Source: Candidatus Shapirobacteria bacterium (lineage in GTDB: Bacteria > Patescibacteria > Microgenomatia > UBA12405). From it: a stretch of 64,000 nucleotides of DNA. The stretch covers positions 1-64,000 of the forward strand of contig JAQWEN010000001.1 in the NCBI GenBank assembly GCA_028704885.1. Direction: 5' to 3'. The translations under genes were made by a program, and so were the position numbers. Numbering within the stretch: position 1 is the stretch's first letter; every line of letters starts with the position of its first letter. The notes beneath the pieces are model-generated. The model had not been told where the DNA came from and did no database searches. It saw only the letters and a list, made by a program, of their open reading frames with translations. Of the stretch, positions 51,677 through 59,966 are shown piece by piece.

Positions 51677-52406
51677 TTTTCAATACCTCCTTTTTAATAG
51701 AAGCAAATCGACGTTGATGATTGGTGCTATCTTTAATAATTTTTCCATCCCTGATAAAGAGAATTCTTTTGGCGTGTTCAGCAATGTCAGGTTCGTGAGT
51801 AATCATAACAATGGTGTGACCTTCATCATTTAATTTTTCAAAAATAGCCATAACTTCTTCAGCTTGGGCAGAAGCAATATTACCGGTTGGTTCATCAGCA
51901 AGAATCAGGGCAGGGTTTAAAACGAGAGACCTGGCAATAGCGACGCGTTGTTGCTGACCGCCAGAAATTTGATTGGAGGTGTGATGGAGACGATCACCTA
52001 AACCAACCAATTTAAGGTATTTTTCGGCAATTTTTTCTCTTTCATCTTTAGGAATGCCAGCATAAGTCATAGGCAACATAACGTTAGTCATGGTTGTGGT
52101 TCGAGGTAAAAGATTAAAAGCTTGAAAAATAAAACCAATTTTTTTGTTTCTAATATCAGACAATTCGTCGTCTGATAATTTTTCAACATTTTTACCATCT
52201 AAAATATATTCACCACTGGTGGGTTTATCAAGAGCACCAAGGATATGCATTAAAGTTGACTTACCGCTTCCAGATGGACCCATGATGGCAACAAATTCCC
52301 CTTCTTTAATTTCAAAAGAAACATTGTCAAGAGCCACAGTTTCCAAAACATCAGTTTTGTAAATTTTGGACAGGTTTTTAGCAATAATAATAGCTTTTTT
52401 GGGCAT
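51669..52406 (-). CDS. MacB/LolD-like ABC transporter ATPase
   Basis: This 245-residue ABC ATPase has Walker A GPSGSGKST near 45, GALDKPTSGEY (the LolD/MacB-specific segment), IFQAFNLLPRTT, signature SGGQQQRVAIARSL and Walker B LILADEPTGNI. It powers the adjacent MacB-like permease. It overlaps the permease by 8 nt and follows the adaptor gene after 9 nt. Confidence 0.95.
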   Translation of the reverse strand: MPKKAIIIAKNLSKIYKTDVLETVALDNVSFEIKEGEFVAIMGPSGSGKSTLMHILGALDKPTSGEYILDGKNVEKLSDDELSDIRNKKIGFIFQAFNLLPRTTTMTNVMLPMTYAGIPKDEREKIAEKYLKLVGLGDRLHHTSNQISGGQQQRVAIARSLVLNPALILADEPTGNIASAQAEEVMAIFEKLNDEGHTIVMITHEPDIAEHAKRILFIRDGKIIKDSTNHQRRFASIKKEVLKND

Positions 52407-52415
52407 AATTTTGAT

Positions 52416-53789
52416 TTAAAAACCTCCCGGAGGGCCACCCATATTAAAACTACCGCCACTTTTATTGGTAGTTGAACTACCGAAAGAAGAAGTAGTATTG
52501 TTGTTTGATTTAGATTGGGCACTAACTGAGGAAGAAATAATAGTGTCGCCTTCATTTAAACCAGAAGTAACTTCAGTTTCACTGTCATTAGTTTCACCAA
52601 TAGTGATGGTAACAGTGGAAGTAATATTGTCTTTAATAGTTCTAACCGTAACGGTTCCGTCAGCGGCGGTGTCGATGGCGGTTGAAGGAATAAGTAAAAT
52701 ATCAGCCTTAGAGTTAATGATAATAGTGGCGGAAACAGCCATATTGGCATAAATTTCCTTATCAGTATCATCAAGGAGAACAACAACTGAATAGGAAGTG
52801 ACACCGGAAGTGGTGGCGCCGGCAACGTCAACAGAAAGAACTTTCCCAGTAAAAGTGATACCGCTAAAGGCGTCCATGGTCATAGTAACTTTTTGACCAG
52901 CTTTTATTTTTACAATGTCAGATTCAGTTAAGCTGAGAGTAGCTTGATATTGACCTTTAGGATTAGTAATACTACCAACGGTATGAGAAGTAACAGTGGA
53001 AGAATTTTGACTACTGTTAGTACCAGTAGAAACGGTAATGGAGTTAGAAGTATTAGAAATAATAACTCCAGTGGCTAAACTTAGATTGCTAATAATGCCA
53101 GAAATTGGAGCATAAATAGTAGAAGAAACTTTTTTATAATTTTCATAAGCTTCTGAGGCCTGTTGTTGAGCTTTAGCAACAAAAGCAGTGGAATTATTAT
53201 ATTCAGTTTCATCAACAGTAAAAGTTTGTTTAGCTAGTTCTAAAGTTTTAGTAACAATGGCTTTTTCATTATAAGTGTATTCAGCTTTAGTTTTGGGATT
53301 CCAGGCACCAGCAACCATATTATTATATTCGGTTTGAGCATCGAGAATAGCTTGACGATCCTGCCACATTTTAAGATCAGCAGCGGTTCGATCAGCAATG
53401 GCAGCTTTTTGGTTTTGCTGCATAGTTAAATAATTGGCCCAAGCAGTGGTTTGATTATTAACACCGGCTTCATCAAGAGTCACTTCAGCAATTTTTTGAT
53501 TCTTGGTAATAGTGTCACCGTTTTTGACATAAACTTTTTTAATAGTGCCAGTAGCACCGGTGGTGATGATAGTTTTATTAGAAGAAGTGATAGTACCAGT
53601 AGCAGAGATAGAGGTAATTAAAGTACCTTTAGCAACTTCGGTAGTTTTATAGGTTATTTTTTTACTAGAGGCAATGACTCGAGAATAAATAAACCAGGTA
53701 ATACCTAGAACGACCAGAATAATTAAAATAATTCTAAGAAGTTTAGGTAATGATAAAAATTTATCTTTTATTTTTTTGATTAGCTTCAT
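52416..53789 (-). CDS. MacA/HlyD-family membrane fusion adaptor
   Basis: The 457-residue product has a single N-terminal helix (about 17-35), a split biotinyl-lipoyl-like domain (TGTIKKVYVKNGDTITKNQKIAEV and IYAPISGIISNLSLATGVII), a helical hairpin (about 110-210) and beta-barrel and proximal domains. The tail is Ser/Gly/Asn-rich. It links the MacB-like ABC complex to the envelope exterior. CPR cells appear to have no TolC-type outer membrane, so the adaptor may work alone as in Gram-positive YknX systems. Confidence 0.92.
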   Translation of the reverse strand: MKLIKKIKDKFLSLPKLLRIILIILVVLGITWFIYSRVIASSKKITYKTTEVAKGTLITSISATGTITSSNKTIITTGATGTIKKVYVKNGDTITKNQKIAEVTLDEAGVNNQTTAWANYLTMQQNQKAAIADRTAADLKMWQDRQAILDAQTEYNNMVAGAWNPKTKAEYTYNEKAIVTKTLELAKQTFTVDETEYNNSTAFVAKAQQQASEAYENYKKVSSTIYAPISGIISNLSLATGVIISNTSNSITVSTGTNSSQNSSTVTSHTVGSITNPKGQYQATLSLTESDIVKIKAGQKVTMTMDAFSGITFTGKVLSVDVAGATTSGVTSYSVVVLLDDTDKEIYANMAVSATIIINSKADILLIPSTAIDTAADGTVTVRTIKDNITSTVTITIGETNDSETEVTSGLNEGDTIISSSVSAQSKSNNNTTSSFGSSTTNKSGGSFNMGGPPGGF

Positions 53790-53832
53790 GATGATGAATA
53801 GTAATAATAAATTCTGAAAGAAAACTGAAAAG

Positions 53833-54840
53833 TTATAAAGGTAAAATTATTTTAAAAGTAGTACCTTGTTTAATAATACTTTGAACACCAATAGAACCAT
53901 GGTGTTGTTCAACAATTTTTTGAGCGATAGAAAGACCTAAGCCATAACCAGAAGCACTATTTTTAGTACGAGCATTGTCGGCCCGATAAAAACGATCGAA
54001 AATATGGGGTAAATCTTTATCAGAAATACCAATACCTTTATCGATAATTTTGAAAACAACATTTTTCTTAGTCTTGAAAGAATTAAAAATAATCTGACTA
54101 GAGTCAGGACTATATTTAATAGCATTATCAAGAAGAATTAAAAATAATTCTTCTATTTTTTGACCGTCAACATTAATTTTGCCTTTAGTTGGATTAAATT
54201 TAATAGTAATTTTTTTGACTTCAGCTTGGGGTTTAATTTTTTTAACCGATTCTGTCATTAGATTTTTAATTGAAATCGGCTCAAGTTTAAAGGAGGAACC
54301 ATTATTATTTAAATGATTTAATTCTAATAATGAATCGGTTAAAGTTTTTAATTGATTAGTGGCGGAAATGGAATCGGTTAAAACTTTTTTAGATTCGGTT
54401 AAATCTAAATTTGGATCACGAAGAGAAACTTCAAGCATGGTTTTAAGAGCAGTGATTGGAGTCTTTAATTCATGAGAAGCATCACTAATAAAGCGTTTCT
54501 GATCTTCGTGCATTTTTTGAATTGGAGAAAGAGTGCGACCGGCCAAAAAATAAGCCAGAGAACCAGAAATAATTAAAATGACACTATTAATAATAATTAA
54601 ATTATTTAAAAGATTTTTTTGGCTTTCAGAAATGAGATCATCAACCAAAACTTTTGGTGGTGGTGAAGGTGGATTTTCGGATGAATAAAATTGTCTTTCC
54701 ATCCGATTTCTTTGGGAATCAGCAAAGTGAATAATTTCAAGGCTACTGATTTGATAAATCAGAGCACTAAAAGAAAAACTAATCACCATAATGATCAGAA
54801 GATACCAGGCAGTTAATTTTAGTCGAGCTTGTTTAAACAT
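53833..54840 (-). CDS. Sensor histidine kinase
   Basis: The 335-residue product has two membrane helices (about 10-30 and 75-97) flanking a short extracytoplasmic loop, a phospho-acceptor His in ISDASHELKTPITALK near 125 and a HATPase domain with N-box DNAIKYSPDS, G1 DKGIGISDKDLPHIFDRF and G2 GYGLGLSIA. The sensing loop of about 45 residues is small, as in envelope-stress or peptide sensors. It pairs with the OmpR-type regulator 3 nt upstream and probably controls the efflux genes that follow. Confidence 0.94.
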   Translation of the reverse strand: MFKQARLKLTAWYLLIIMVISFSFSALIYQISSLEIIHFADSQRNRMERQFYSSENPPSPPPKVLVDDLISESQKNLLNNLIIINSVILIISGSLAYFLAGRTLSPIQKMHEDQKRFISDASHELKTPITALKTMLEVSLRDPNLDLTESKKVLTDSISATNQLKTLTDSLLELNHLNNNGSSFKLEPISIKNLMTESVKKIKPQAEVKKITIKFNPTKGKINVDGQKIEELFLILLDNAIKYSPDSSQIIFNSFKTKKNVVFKIIDKGIGISDKDLPHIFDRFYRADNARTKNSASGYGLGLSIAQKIVEQHHGSIGVQSIIKQGTTFKIILPL

Positions 54841-54843
54841 AAT

Positions 54844-55512
54844 TTACTCACTAATTTTATAACCGAAACCACGAATGGTTTTGATTAACTTAATTTTATA
54901 ATTTTTATCGATTTTTAAACGGAGGTTACGAATATATACTTCGATAGTGTTTGGAAGAATATCTGATTCATAGCTCCAAACATGCTGAATTAATTGATCT
55001 TTGGTTAAAATTTTATTAGCATGGCGAAGTAAACATTCTAAGAGAGAATATTCTTTACTAGATAAAGAAATATTTTTACCTTGACGAGTGACTTCATAGG
55101 TGGAGAGGTTTAGAGAAAGATCACCAATAGTTAAAACTTCTGAAGCCGCTTTCTGAGGACGACGAGCTAAAGCCCTAATTCTGGCTAAGAGTTCTTCGAA
55201 AGCAAATGGTTTAGTTAGATAATCATCAGCACCACAATTGAGACCTTTAATTTTATCTTCAACCTGACTTTTGGCGGTCAACATTAAAATAGGAACATGA
55301 TTTTGCTGACTGCGAAGTTGACGACAAATTTCCAGACCATCCATTTTAGGAAGCATGAGGTCTAATAAGACAATGTCGTAATCGCCGCTGGCGGCTAGAT
55401 CAAAACCTTCTAGACCGTCAAAGGCTAAATCAACTGTGTAATGTTCTTGCTCCAAACCTTTTTTAAGGGCGTTGGCAATTAAATGTTCATCTTCGACAAC
55501 TAAAATCTTCAT
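54844..55512 (-). CDS. OmpR-family response regulator
   Basis: The 222-residue product has a receiver domain with acidic pocket VVEDE, phospho-Asp in IVLLDLMLPKMDG near residue 51 and the Lys in YLTKPF, followed by a winged-helix DNA-binding domain (LSSKEYSLLECLLRHANKIL, IEVYIRNLRLKID, IRGFGYKI). First gene of the operon, with TATAAT 7 nt before the ATG (leaderless). It faces the rubrerythrin gene across 53 bp. Confidence 0.96.
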   Translation of the reverse strand: MKILVVEDEHLIANALKKGLEQEHYTVDLAFDGLEGFDLAASGDYDIVLLDLMLPKMDGLEICRQLRSQQNHVPILMLTAKSQVEDKIKGLNCGADDYLTKPFAFEELLARIRALARRPQKAASEVLTIGDLSLNLSTYEVTRQGKNISLSSKEYSLLECLLRHANKILTKDQLIQHVWSYESDILPNTIEVYIRNLRLKIDKNYKIKLIKTIRGFGYKISE

Positions 55513-55565
55513 GATCTATATTATAAAGCTGAAACTGAAAATAAACTGAAATGGTAGAATTAGTT

Positions 55566-56126
55566 ATGAATAAAACACAAGAAAATCTTTTAAAAGCTTT
55601 TGCTGGTGAAAGTCAGGCTAGAAATAAATATCGAATATTTGCCAAAATGGCTCGTAAGGAAAATTATGAATGGATCGCTAGAGTATTCGAAGAAACAGCT
55701 GACCAAGAAGCAGCTCATGCTGAAGAATTATTTGAAATGATTAGAGAACCGGTTAGTGTTGGAGATACTTTGGGAATTGCTCCATACAGTACAAAAACGG
55801 TTGATAATTTGAAAACAGCGGCCGCTGGAGAAAAACACGAATGGACAGAAATGTATCCTTCTTTTGAAGAACAAGCCAAAATTGATGGTGATGCCGAAGC
55901 AGAAAGATTATTTAGAGAAGTAAAAGAAGTGGAAGAAAAACATGAAGAAAGATACATTATTATTACCACTCATTTAGATGCCAATACTCTTTATAACCGA
56001 GAAACAGAATTGGAGTGGAAATGTGTAAATTGCGGCTATATTCATAAAGGTAAAACTCCCCCAACAACTTGTCCGGTCTGCAAAAAACCTTTGACTTGGT
56101 ATATGCCCATTGGTTTGGTTAGATAA
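55566..56126 (+). CDS. Rubrerythrin
   Basis: The product has 186 residues. An N-terminal ferritin-like di-iron domain (FAGESQARNKYRIFAKMARKE, then ETADQEAAHAEELF and EVEEKHEERY) is joined to a C-terminal rubredoxin-like domain with two CxxC (WKCVNCGYIHKG, TTCPVCKKP). It reduces hydrogen peroxide in anaerobes. I prefer ATG 55566 over one five codons upstream because TAGAAT ends 5 nt before it. It begins a tightly packed run of genes. Confidence 0.94.
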   Translation: MNKTQENLLKAFAGESQARNKYRIFAKMARKENYEWIARVFEETADQEAAHAEELFEMIREPVSVGDTLGIAPYSTKTVDNLKTAAAGEKHEWTEMYPSFEEQAKIDGDAEAERLFREVKEVEEKHEERYIIITTHLDANTLYNRETELEWKCVNCGYIHKGKTPPTTCPVCKKPLTWYMPIGLVR

Positions 56127-56407
56127 TGAATTTAAAAAAAATAATAATTTTTATAGTTTTTTGTTTTGCTGGTTATTCAATTGGAAGGATTGGTCACGTT
56201 TTTGGTGGATTTTTAATTACTCCGCATCATTGGATTTATGGATTATTAATTTTTGGTTTGGGGTGGTTTTTGAGAAAGAAGAAAATAGGAAACATATTGA
56301 TGGCTTTTGGGACTGGAGTTTTCATAAGTGATTTAAAAGATTTTTTTTATTTTAGAATTTATGGACAAGATATAAATGAAACATTTAGATTTTGGGGACT
56401 AGATTAA
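56126..56407 (+). CDS. Small membrane protein, 93 aa
   Basis: The protein has two or three hydrophobic helices (about 5-21, 33-48 and 55-70) and a charged end with FFYFRIYGQDINETFRFWGLD. Its ATG overlaps the rubrerythrin stop and its stop overlaps the next start (TAATG at both joints). I do not recognise a family. Confidence 0.65.
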   Translation: MNLKKIIIFIVFCFAGYSIGRIGHVFGGFLITPHHWIYGLLIFGLGWFLRKKKIGNILMAFGTGVFISDLKDFFYFRIYGQDINETFRFWGLD

Positions 56408-56883
56408 TGAAACAAATAATTGAAGCAAATAATTTAATTAATAATGAAGAATTAATAATTAATAATGAAAATATTGTTTTGGTGGGAGGGTGTTTTGATA
56501 TTTTACACTTAGGACATATTGTCTTTTTGGAAAAAGCAAAAAAAGAGGGAGATATTTTAGTAATACTTTTGGAATCTGACGAGAATATTAAAAAAAATAA
56601 AGGACAAAATAGGCCAATAAATAGTCAAGAAAACAGGGCTGTTTTTTTGACTAAATTAAAAATGGTGGATTATGTAATTAAACTGCCAGAGATGAAAAAT
56701 GATGAAGAATATTTAGAAATAATCAGTAAAATTAAACCAAAAGTAATTGCCGTCAGCGACGATGATAAAAATTTAATTAAAAAAAAGAAACAGGCTAAAA
56801 AAATTGGGGCTAAATTGATAAAAGTGACGAATATAATTCCCCATCAATCGACAAGCCGAATTATTGAGATAATTAAGATATAA
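56407..56883 (+). CDS. Cytidylyltransferase-like nucleotidyltransferase
   Basis: The 158-residue product has the HxGH superfamily core: VLVGGCFDILHLGHIVFLEKAKK near residue 22, QNRPINSQENRAVFLTKLKMVDYV and the terminal HQSTSRIIEII (the ISTSxI motif). Members include RfaE, TagD and archaeal FAD synthetase. The N-terminus carries an Asn/Ile-rich stretch (NNLINNEELIINNEN) encoded by an AATTAATA-type repeat, which may be an insertion. It begins in the stop codon of the preceding gene. Confidence 0.85.
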   Translation: MKQIIEANNLINNEELIINNENIVLVGGCFDILHLGHIVFLEKAKKEGDILVILLESDENIKKNKGQNRPINSQENRAVFLTKLKMVDYVIKLPEMKNDEEYLEIISKIKPKVIAVSDDDKNLIKKKKQAKKIGAKLIKVTNIIPHQSTSRIIEIIKI

Positions 56884-56893
56884 TCGATTACTT

Positions 56894-57406
56894 ATGAAAA
56901 GTGAGGCAATTGAGATTAATGATAGTTTATATTACGACGAAAGATCGGCTGGCGGATTGGTCTATAAAGTAGAAAACAATAAAATATTGTGGCTGTTAAT
57001 CAAAACTATTTCCAGTTTTACCAGTGAAAAAAATAAAAAAAGAGAAAGTGACGGAGCAGTTTATAAGTTTCCCAAAGGTCATTTAAAAAAAGATGAATTT
57101 TTAAAAGGAGCGGCTTTAAGAGAAGTGGAAGAAGAAGGCCGAGTTAAGGCAAAAATTGTAACTAAATTGGGATCAAACGATTATGTGATTTGGGATAAAG
57201 AACAAAAAAAGAAAATTATTAAAAAAGTGACATTTTTTTTGATGGAATATTTGGGACAAAGTAATTTGAAATATTATGATACCGAAATGGTATTGGAAAG
57301 AGAATGGTTTAAATTTGAAGAAGCGGTGGAAAAATTGGCATATGACAGTGAAAAAAAATTATTAAAAAAGGCAAAAATAGAATTAGATAAATTAATAAAA
57401 AGATAA
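56894..57406 (+). CDS. NUDIX hydrolase
   Basis: The 170-residue product has the full NUDIX box near residues 57-79: GHLKKDEFLKGAALREVEEEG (G-x5-E-x7-RE-x2-EE-x-G). The N-terminal SAGGLVYKVENNKILWLLIK is typical. The substrate (NDP-X) is unknown. TATAAT overlaps the end of the preceding gene and lies 9 nt before the ATG. The next gene starts in its stop codon. Confidence 0.92.
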   Translation: MKSEAIEINDSLYYDERSAGGLVYKVENNKILWLLIKTISSFTSEKNKKRESDGAVYKFPKGHLKKDEFLKGAALREVEEEGRVKAKIVTKLGSNDYVIWDKEQKKKIIKKVTFFLMEYLGQSNLKYYDTEMVLEREWFKFEEAVEKLAYDSEKKLLKKAKIELDKLIKR

Positions 57407-57912
57407 TGGCACATCCAGAAAGAATAAATGAAGGAGAAACACCTTATGAAAGTGGAGAAAGATATGGTTGTGATTTGAGTTATGGAGATTTAAATGACTT
57501 ATTTTTAGGATTGGCTGAAGGGTTAAAAGATCAAGCTAAGGGTGATGAGGAAAAAAACAAGCCCAAATTAGCTAATTTGGGAATAAAGGCAGTGGAAAAT
57601 ATTAAAAAAGTTACTGAAATAATGGTTGAATTGAAGAAAGCAAACAGAGAAGAGTTGAAAGAAACAGATATTAATCATAAATATCTTAAAGAAGGAACAG
57701 AAATTAGTTATTTGAAATATAATTCACTGGAGTCTTTTTTATCAGGAATGGTAAGAATTTTTGAAGATCAAGCTGAATATAGTAGGTGTAAAGAAAATGA
57801 ATTATTAGCTGATTTGGATAAAAGAGTAGCTAAAGAGATTGATGAATTAACTGATAAAGTACATGATATGTGGGTAATCTCTGAACCATATATGAGAGTA
57901 AATACGATATAA
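57406..57912 (+). CDS. Hypothetical helical protein, 168 aa
   Basis: I do not recognise this protein. It is soluble and almost all helical, with an N-terminal PYESGERYGCDLSYGDLNDLF segment and two heptad-rich regions. It begins within the NUDIX stop codon (TAATG) and ends inside the palindromic -10 of the following tRNA-Ser gene. Confidence 0.65.
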   Translation: MAHPERINEGETPYESGERYGCDLSYGDLNDLFLGLAEGLKDQAKGDEEKNKPKLANLGIKAVENIKKVTEIMVELKKANREELKETDINHKYLKEGTEISYLKYNSLESFLSGMVRIFEDQAEYSRCKENELLADLDKRVAKEIDELTDKVHDMWVISEPYMRVNTI

Positions 57913-57919
57913 TATCGTA
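57903..57919. promoter_or_regulatory. Palindromic promoter of tRNA-Ser (GGA)
   Basis: TACGATATAATATCGTA is a perfect 17-bp palindrome containing TATAAT (57908-57913), 11 nt before the tRNA start. It overlaps the stop codon of the preceding gene. A dimeric regulator or a bidirectional -10 is possible. Confidence 0.6.
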
Positions 57920-57924
57920 CTTAG

Positions 57925-58008
57925 GGAGGAGTCGCCTAGTGGTTTATGGCGCACGCCTGGAAAGCGTGTGTTCGAAAGGACTCGTGGGTTCGAATCCCAC
58001 CTCCTCCG
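57925..58008 (+). tRNA. tRNA-Ser (GGA)
   Basis: This class II tRNA has acceptor GGAGGAG/CTCCTCC, anticodon stem CACGC/GCGTG with loop CTGGAAA (anticodon GGA), a long variable arm and discriminator G. The D arm and anticodon stem are nearly the same as in tRNA-Ser (CGA), suggesting duplication. CCA is not encoded. Confidence 0.95.
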
Positions 58009-58037
58009 CTCATGTCGTGACAATGTATAATTTGTCT

Positions 58038-58436
58038 ATGGCAGATAAAGAAATTTTTATTAATAAAATTGACCCTAACTTTTTAGATATTTTTGAAAGA
58101 ATAACTAAAGCAATAGAATCGGTTGATGAAAAATTGGATTGTGAAATAAAATGGGGAAAATTAACTTATGGGCTATCAGGAGATTATCACCATTGGATTT
58201 GTGGAATTGCTCAAACGAAAAAATCACTTAATTTAATTTTTCATTTTGGTGGTTTATTAGAGGATAAAAATAAAAAATTTATTGTTGGAGAAAGTTTCTT
58301 TTTGAGAAAATTAGAATACTCTTCAATTGATAATGTTGATATCGCGGTGATAAAAGATTTTGTAAAACAGGCTATTAATAAAGTTGACTACTTTAAGGAA
58401 AATTGGAAAATTTTAAGTAAAGAATCGAAGAAATAA
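58038..58436 (+). CDS. DUF1801 family protein
   Basis: This 132-residue protein has the YdhG/DUF1801 pattern: EIFINKIDPNFLDIFERITKAIES, EIKWGKLTYGLSGDY, CGIAQTKKSLNLIFHFGGLLED and a helical end. Function is undefined, though homologues act in iron uptake or stress. The start is set by TATAAT at 58026-58031, 6 nt before ATG 58038. It follows tRNA-Ser by 29 nt but should have its own leaderless mRNA. Its stop codon lies within a repeat. Confidence 0.82.
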   Translation: MADKEIFINKIDPNFLDIFERITKAIESVDEKLDCEIKWGKLTYGLSGDYHHWICGIAQTKKSLNLIFHFGGLLEDKNKKFIVGESFFLRKLEYSSIDNVDIAVIKDFVKQAINKVDYFKENWKILSKESKK

Positions 58437-58472
58437 AATAAGTTCTAACTGTGTCAATGGTTCGCCGCCAAA
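58434..58472. repeat. Intergenic repeat with GGTTCGCCGCCA core, copy 1
   Basis: TAAAATAAGTTCTAACTG, a short spacer and GGTTCGCCGCCAAAT follow the DUF1801 stop. A second copy with the same order is at 60796-60833. The following 120 bp up to the CarD-like stop (58590) show no gene. Confidence 0.6.
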
Positions 58473-58589
58473 TGTTGTTTTTACCCTGTTATACCGTGTA
58501 ATATAGGTGATGATACTCATAAAGAAATCCCCAGTTTGTTCCTGTTTAGGTTCAAAAAAACAAAAGTGTAACTTTTTGTTTAAGAAGCT

Positions 58590-59075
58590 TTATCTTTTGA
58601 TAGCGTTAAGAATTTTACTTTTGGCAGAATCAAGAGAAATTTTATTTACTAAAGATATTTCTTCAGATAAATGATCCAGAGCTTTGTTATAAATAGTTTC
58701 ATCATTAGAAGAAAGGGTAGACTCAGTTTTAATTTTGTTTAAATAAATTAATACCCTTGCAGTTCTTTTGGGATTATTTAAATAAATAATATCTTTTAAA
58801 AAGTTGCCATTATTGATTCGATTACTCCCATTAAATGGAAGTTCTATTGCTTGTTCGTAATGTAAATTTTCTAATAAACTTTTTACTTCTGGTTTAGTCA
58901 TCGGAGAACGTAAATGAGCTAAAGACAAATTGTTTAATGGAATTGAATTAATACAGTGATCATTTTCATTATTTATCGGTTTATAAAAAACACAATCATT
59001 TTCAATTTTGGTAATAATATTAATTTGATCAAAATCGATAATTATACTGCCAATATGATATTTAAAATTAGACAT
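58590..59075 (-). CDS. Divergent CarD-like transcription regulator
   Basis: The 161-residue product resembles CarD/CdnL. The N-terminal ~60 residues (KYHIGSIIIDFDQINIITKIE, VFYKPI, INSIPLNNLSLAHLRSPMT) match the Tudor-like RNAP-interacting domain, where the family has VGLRxxxS. The C-terminal part is helical and ends LDHLSEEISLVNKISLDSAKSKIL, like the DNA-binding end of CarD (LASELALALGIS). Identity is low, so this is a fold-level call. A minus-strand TATAAT near 59147 with a 70-nt leader is the likely promoter. Confidence 0.6.
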   Translation of the reverse strand: MSNFKYHIGSIIIDFDQINIITKIENDCVFYKPINNENDHCINSIPLNNLSLAHLRSPMTKPEVKSLLENLHYEQAIELPFNGSNRINNGNFLKDIIYLNNPKRTARVLIYLNKIKTESTLSSNDETIYNKALDHLSEEISLVNKISLDSAKSKILNAIKR

Positions 59076-59375
59076 ATAAACTTTTTTAAATGAATATTTT
59101 TTGAATCGGTAGTAAAGAGCCCACTACAATCAATGTGTAATATTATAGCATCCTTAGGTATAAATTGCATATATTATTATTTTGAAATTGCTAAATTTAA
59201 GTTGTTTTTTTGGCATTTTTTAAATTTTGTCTCTTTTAAAAATACAGTCGATAAATACCCTTTTATGGCGATTAGTCTTTACAAAAAAAGGAGAGAATCG
59301 AAATTTAATTATAAGAATAGAAAGATTTCAGACTCACCCTCTCCGCTTTATTAATGTTTTTGAATATAGTTTATT
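59076..59375. other. Gene-free stretch between CarD-like and DUF2798 genes
   Basis: About 300 bp without a convincing gene. It contains the CarD-like promoter (TATAAT on the minus strand near 59147), a leader with the small hairpin GTAGT/ACTAC (about 59109-59127) and, near 59291-59347, GGAGAG...CTCTCCG, which resembles the ends of a tRNA-Ser gene but has no cloverleaf. The rest is AT-rich. Confidence 0.5.
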
Positions 59376-59858
59376 TTAATGAGCAATATTCTTTTGTAAC
59401 TGTGATTTAAAAATTGTTCGGAAAATCAGTCTAACTAAGGGTTGAACATAAAATAGTTGGACAAAAAAGGCAAAAGGGAAATTAAAAACGATTTTTTGCA
59501 TCCATTGAGCGATAAACTCAGAAGTAAAACCATTATAAAGAATGGTGGCGACAAAGGACATCATAGGACACATTAAACAAACAGTGGAACAGATGATGGC
59601 AGTGGTAACCATGTAAGATTTAGACTCTCGAGGGTCGATAATATTAAAAGCTAATTTTAAAGAAAGCGGACCAGCAATAAATGTTTGAAGTAAAAAAGCA
59701 AAAATAAATTCAATAGGAACGACTTTAATTGATGCTAAAAAAACCTGATTCGACATGCCTCCCATTTCAATGGCGAGATTATAAAAAACAAATAAATGAA
59801 CAGTAATAAAAACTGTTATTAAGGTAAAAATAAATTTTTGAAATTTTGTAGTTGGCAT
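59376..59858 (-). CDS. DUF2798 membrane protein
   Basis: The 160-residue product has four membrane helices in two similar halves: TTKFQKFIFTLITVFITVH with EFIFAFLLQTFIAGPLSLKL, and SKSYMVTTAIICSTVC with NFPFAFFVQLFYVQPLVRLIFR. The repeated F-AF--Q-F---P- motif is the DUF2798 signature. Its function is unknown, perhaps transport. It follows an unusual structured leader with a terminator-like hairpin (59898-59966) and an SD (AAAGGA) 9 nt before the ATG, so it looks regulated. Confidence 0.85.
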   Translation of the reverse strand: MPTTKFQKFIFTLITVFITVHLFVFYNLAIEMGGMSNQVFLASIKVVPIEFIFAFLLQTFIAGPLSLKLAFNIIDPRESKSYMVTTAIICSTVCLMCPMMSFVATILYNGFTSEFIAQWMQKIVFNFPFAFFVQLFYVQPLVRLIFRTIFKSQLQKNIAH

Positions 59859-59897
59859 AAAAGATTTCCTTTGATTACTAAATAATAATTTGGCAAC

Positions 59898-59966
59898 AAA
59901 AAAGACACACTAGTGTGCTTACACAGAACTGTGATCAGATTTATGTGCAAGGGCACTACATGTGTC
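59898..59966 (-). promoter_or_regulatory. Structured leader / attenuator before DUF2798 gene
   Basis: In the minus-strand RNA GACACA and TAGTG near the 5' side pair with CACTA and TGTGTC on the 3' side, and UUGCACA pairs with UGUGUAA inside; one pair is G-U only on this strand. Six U follow directly (59903-59898), 39 nt before the ATG. The 3' arm can also fold alone (ACACTAGTGT), so two exclusive structures are possible. This fits a transcription attenuator or riboswitch; the ligand is unknown. A TTGAC box near 60030 and TATTAT near 60003 may be the promoter. Confidence 0.6.

Noticed and set aside
59291..59347. Possible truncated tRNA-Ser (GGAGAG...CTCTCCG)
   Set aside because: The ends look like a serine tRNA acceptor, but no anticodon stem-loop or T arm can be drawn in the 57 nt. 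It could be a decayed gene, which I cannot show.
59133..59354. 73-aa plus frame in the gene-free stretch
   Set aside because: No SD, no -10 at the right distance and no recognisable domain.
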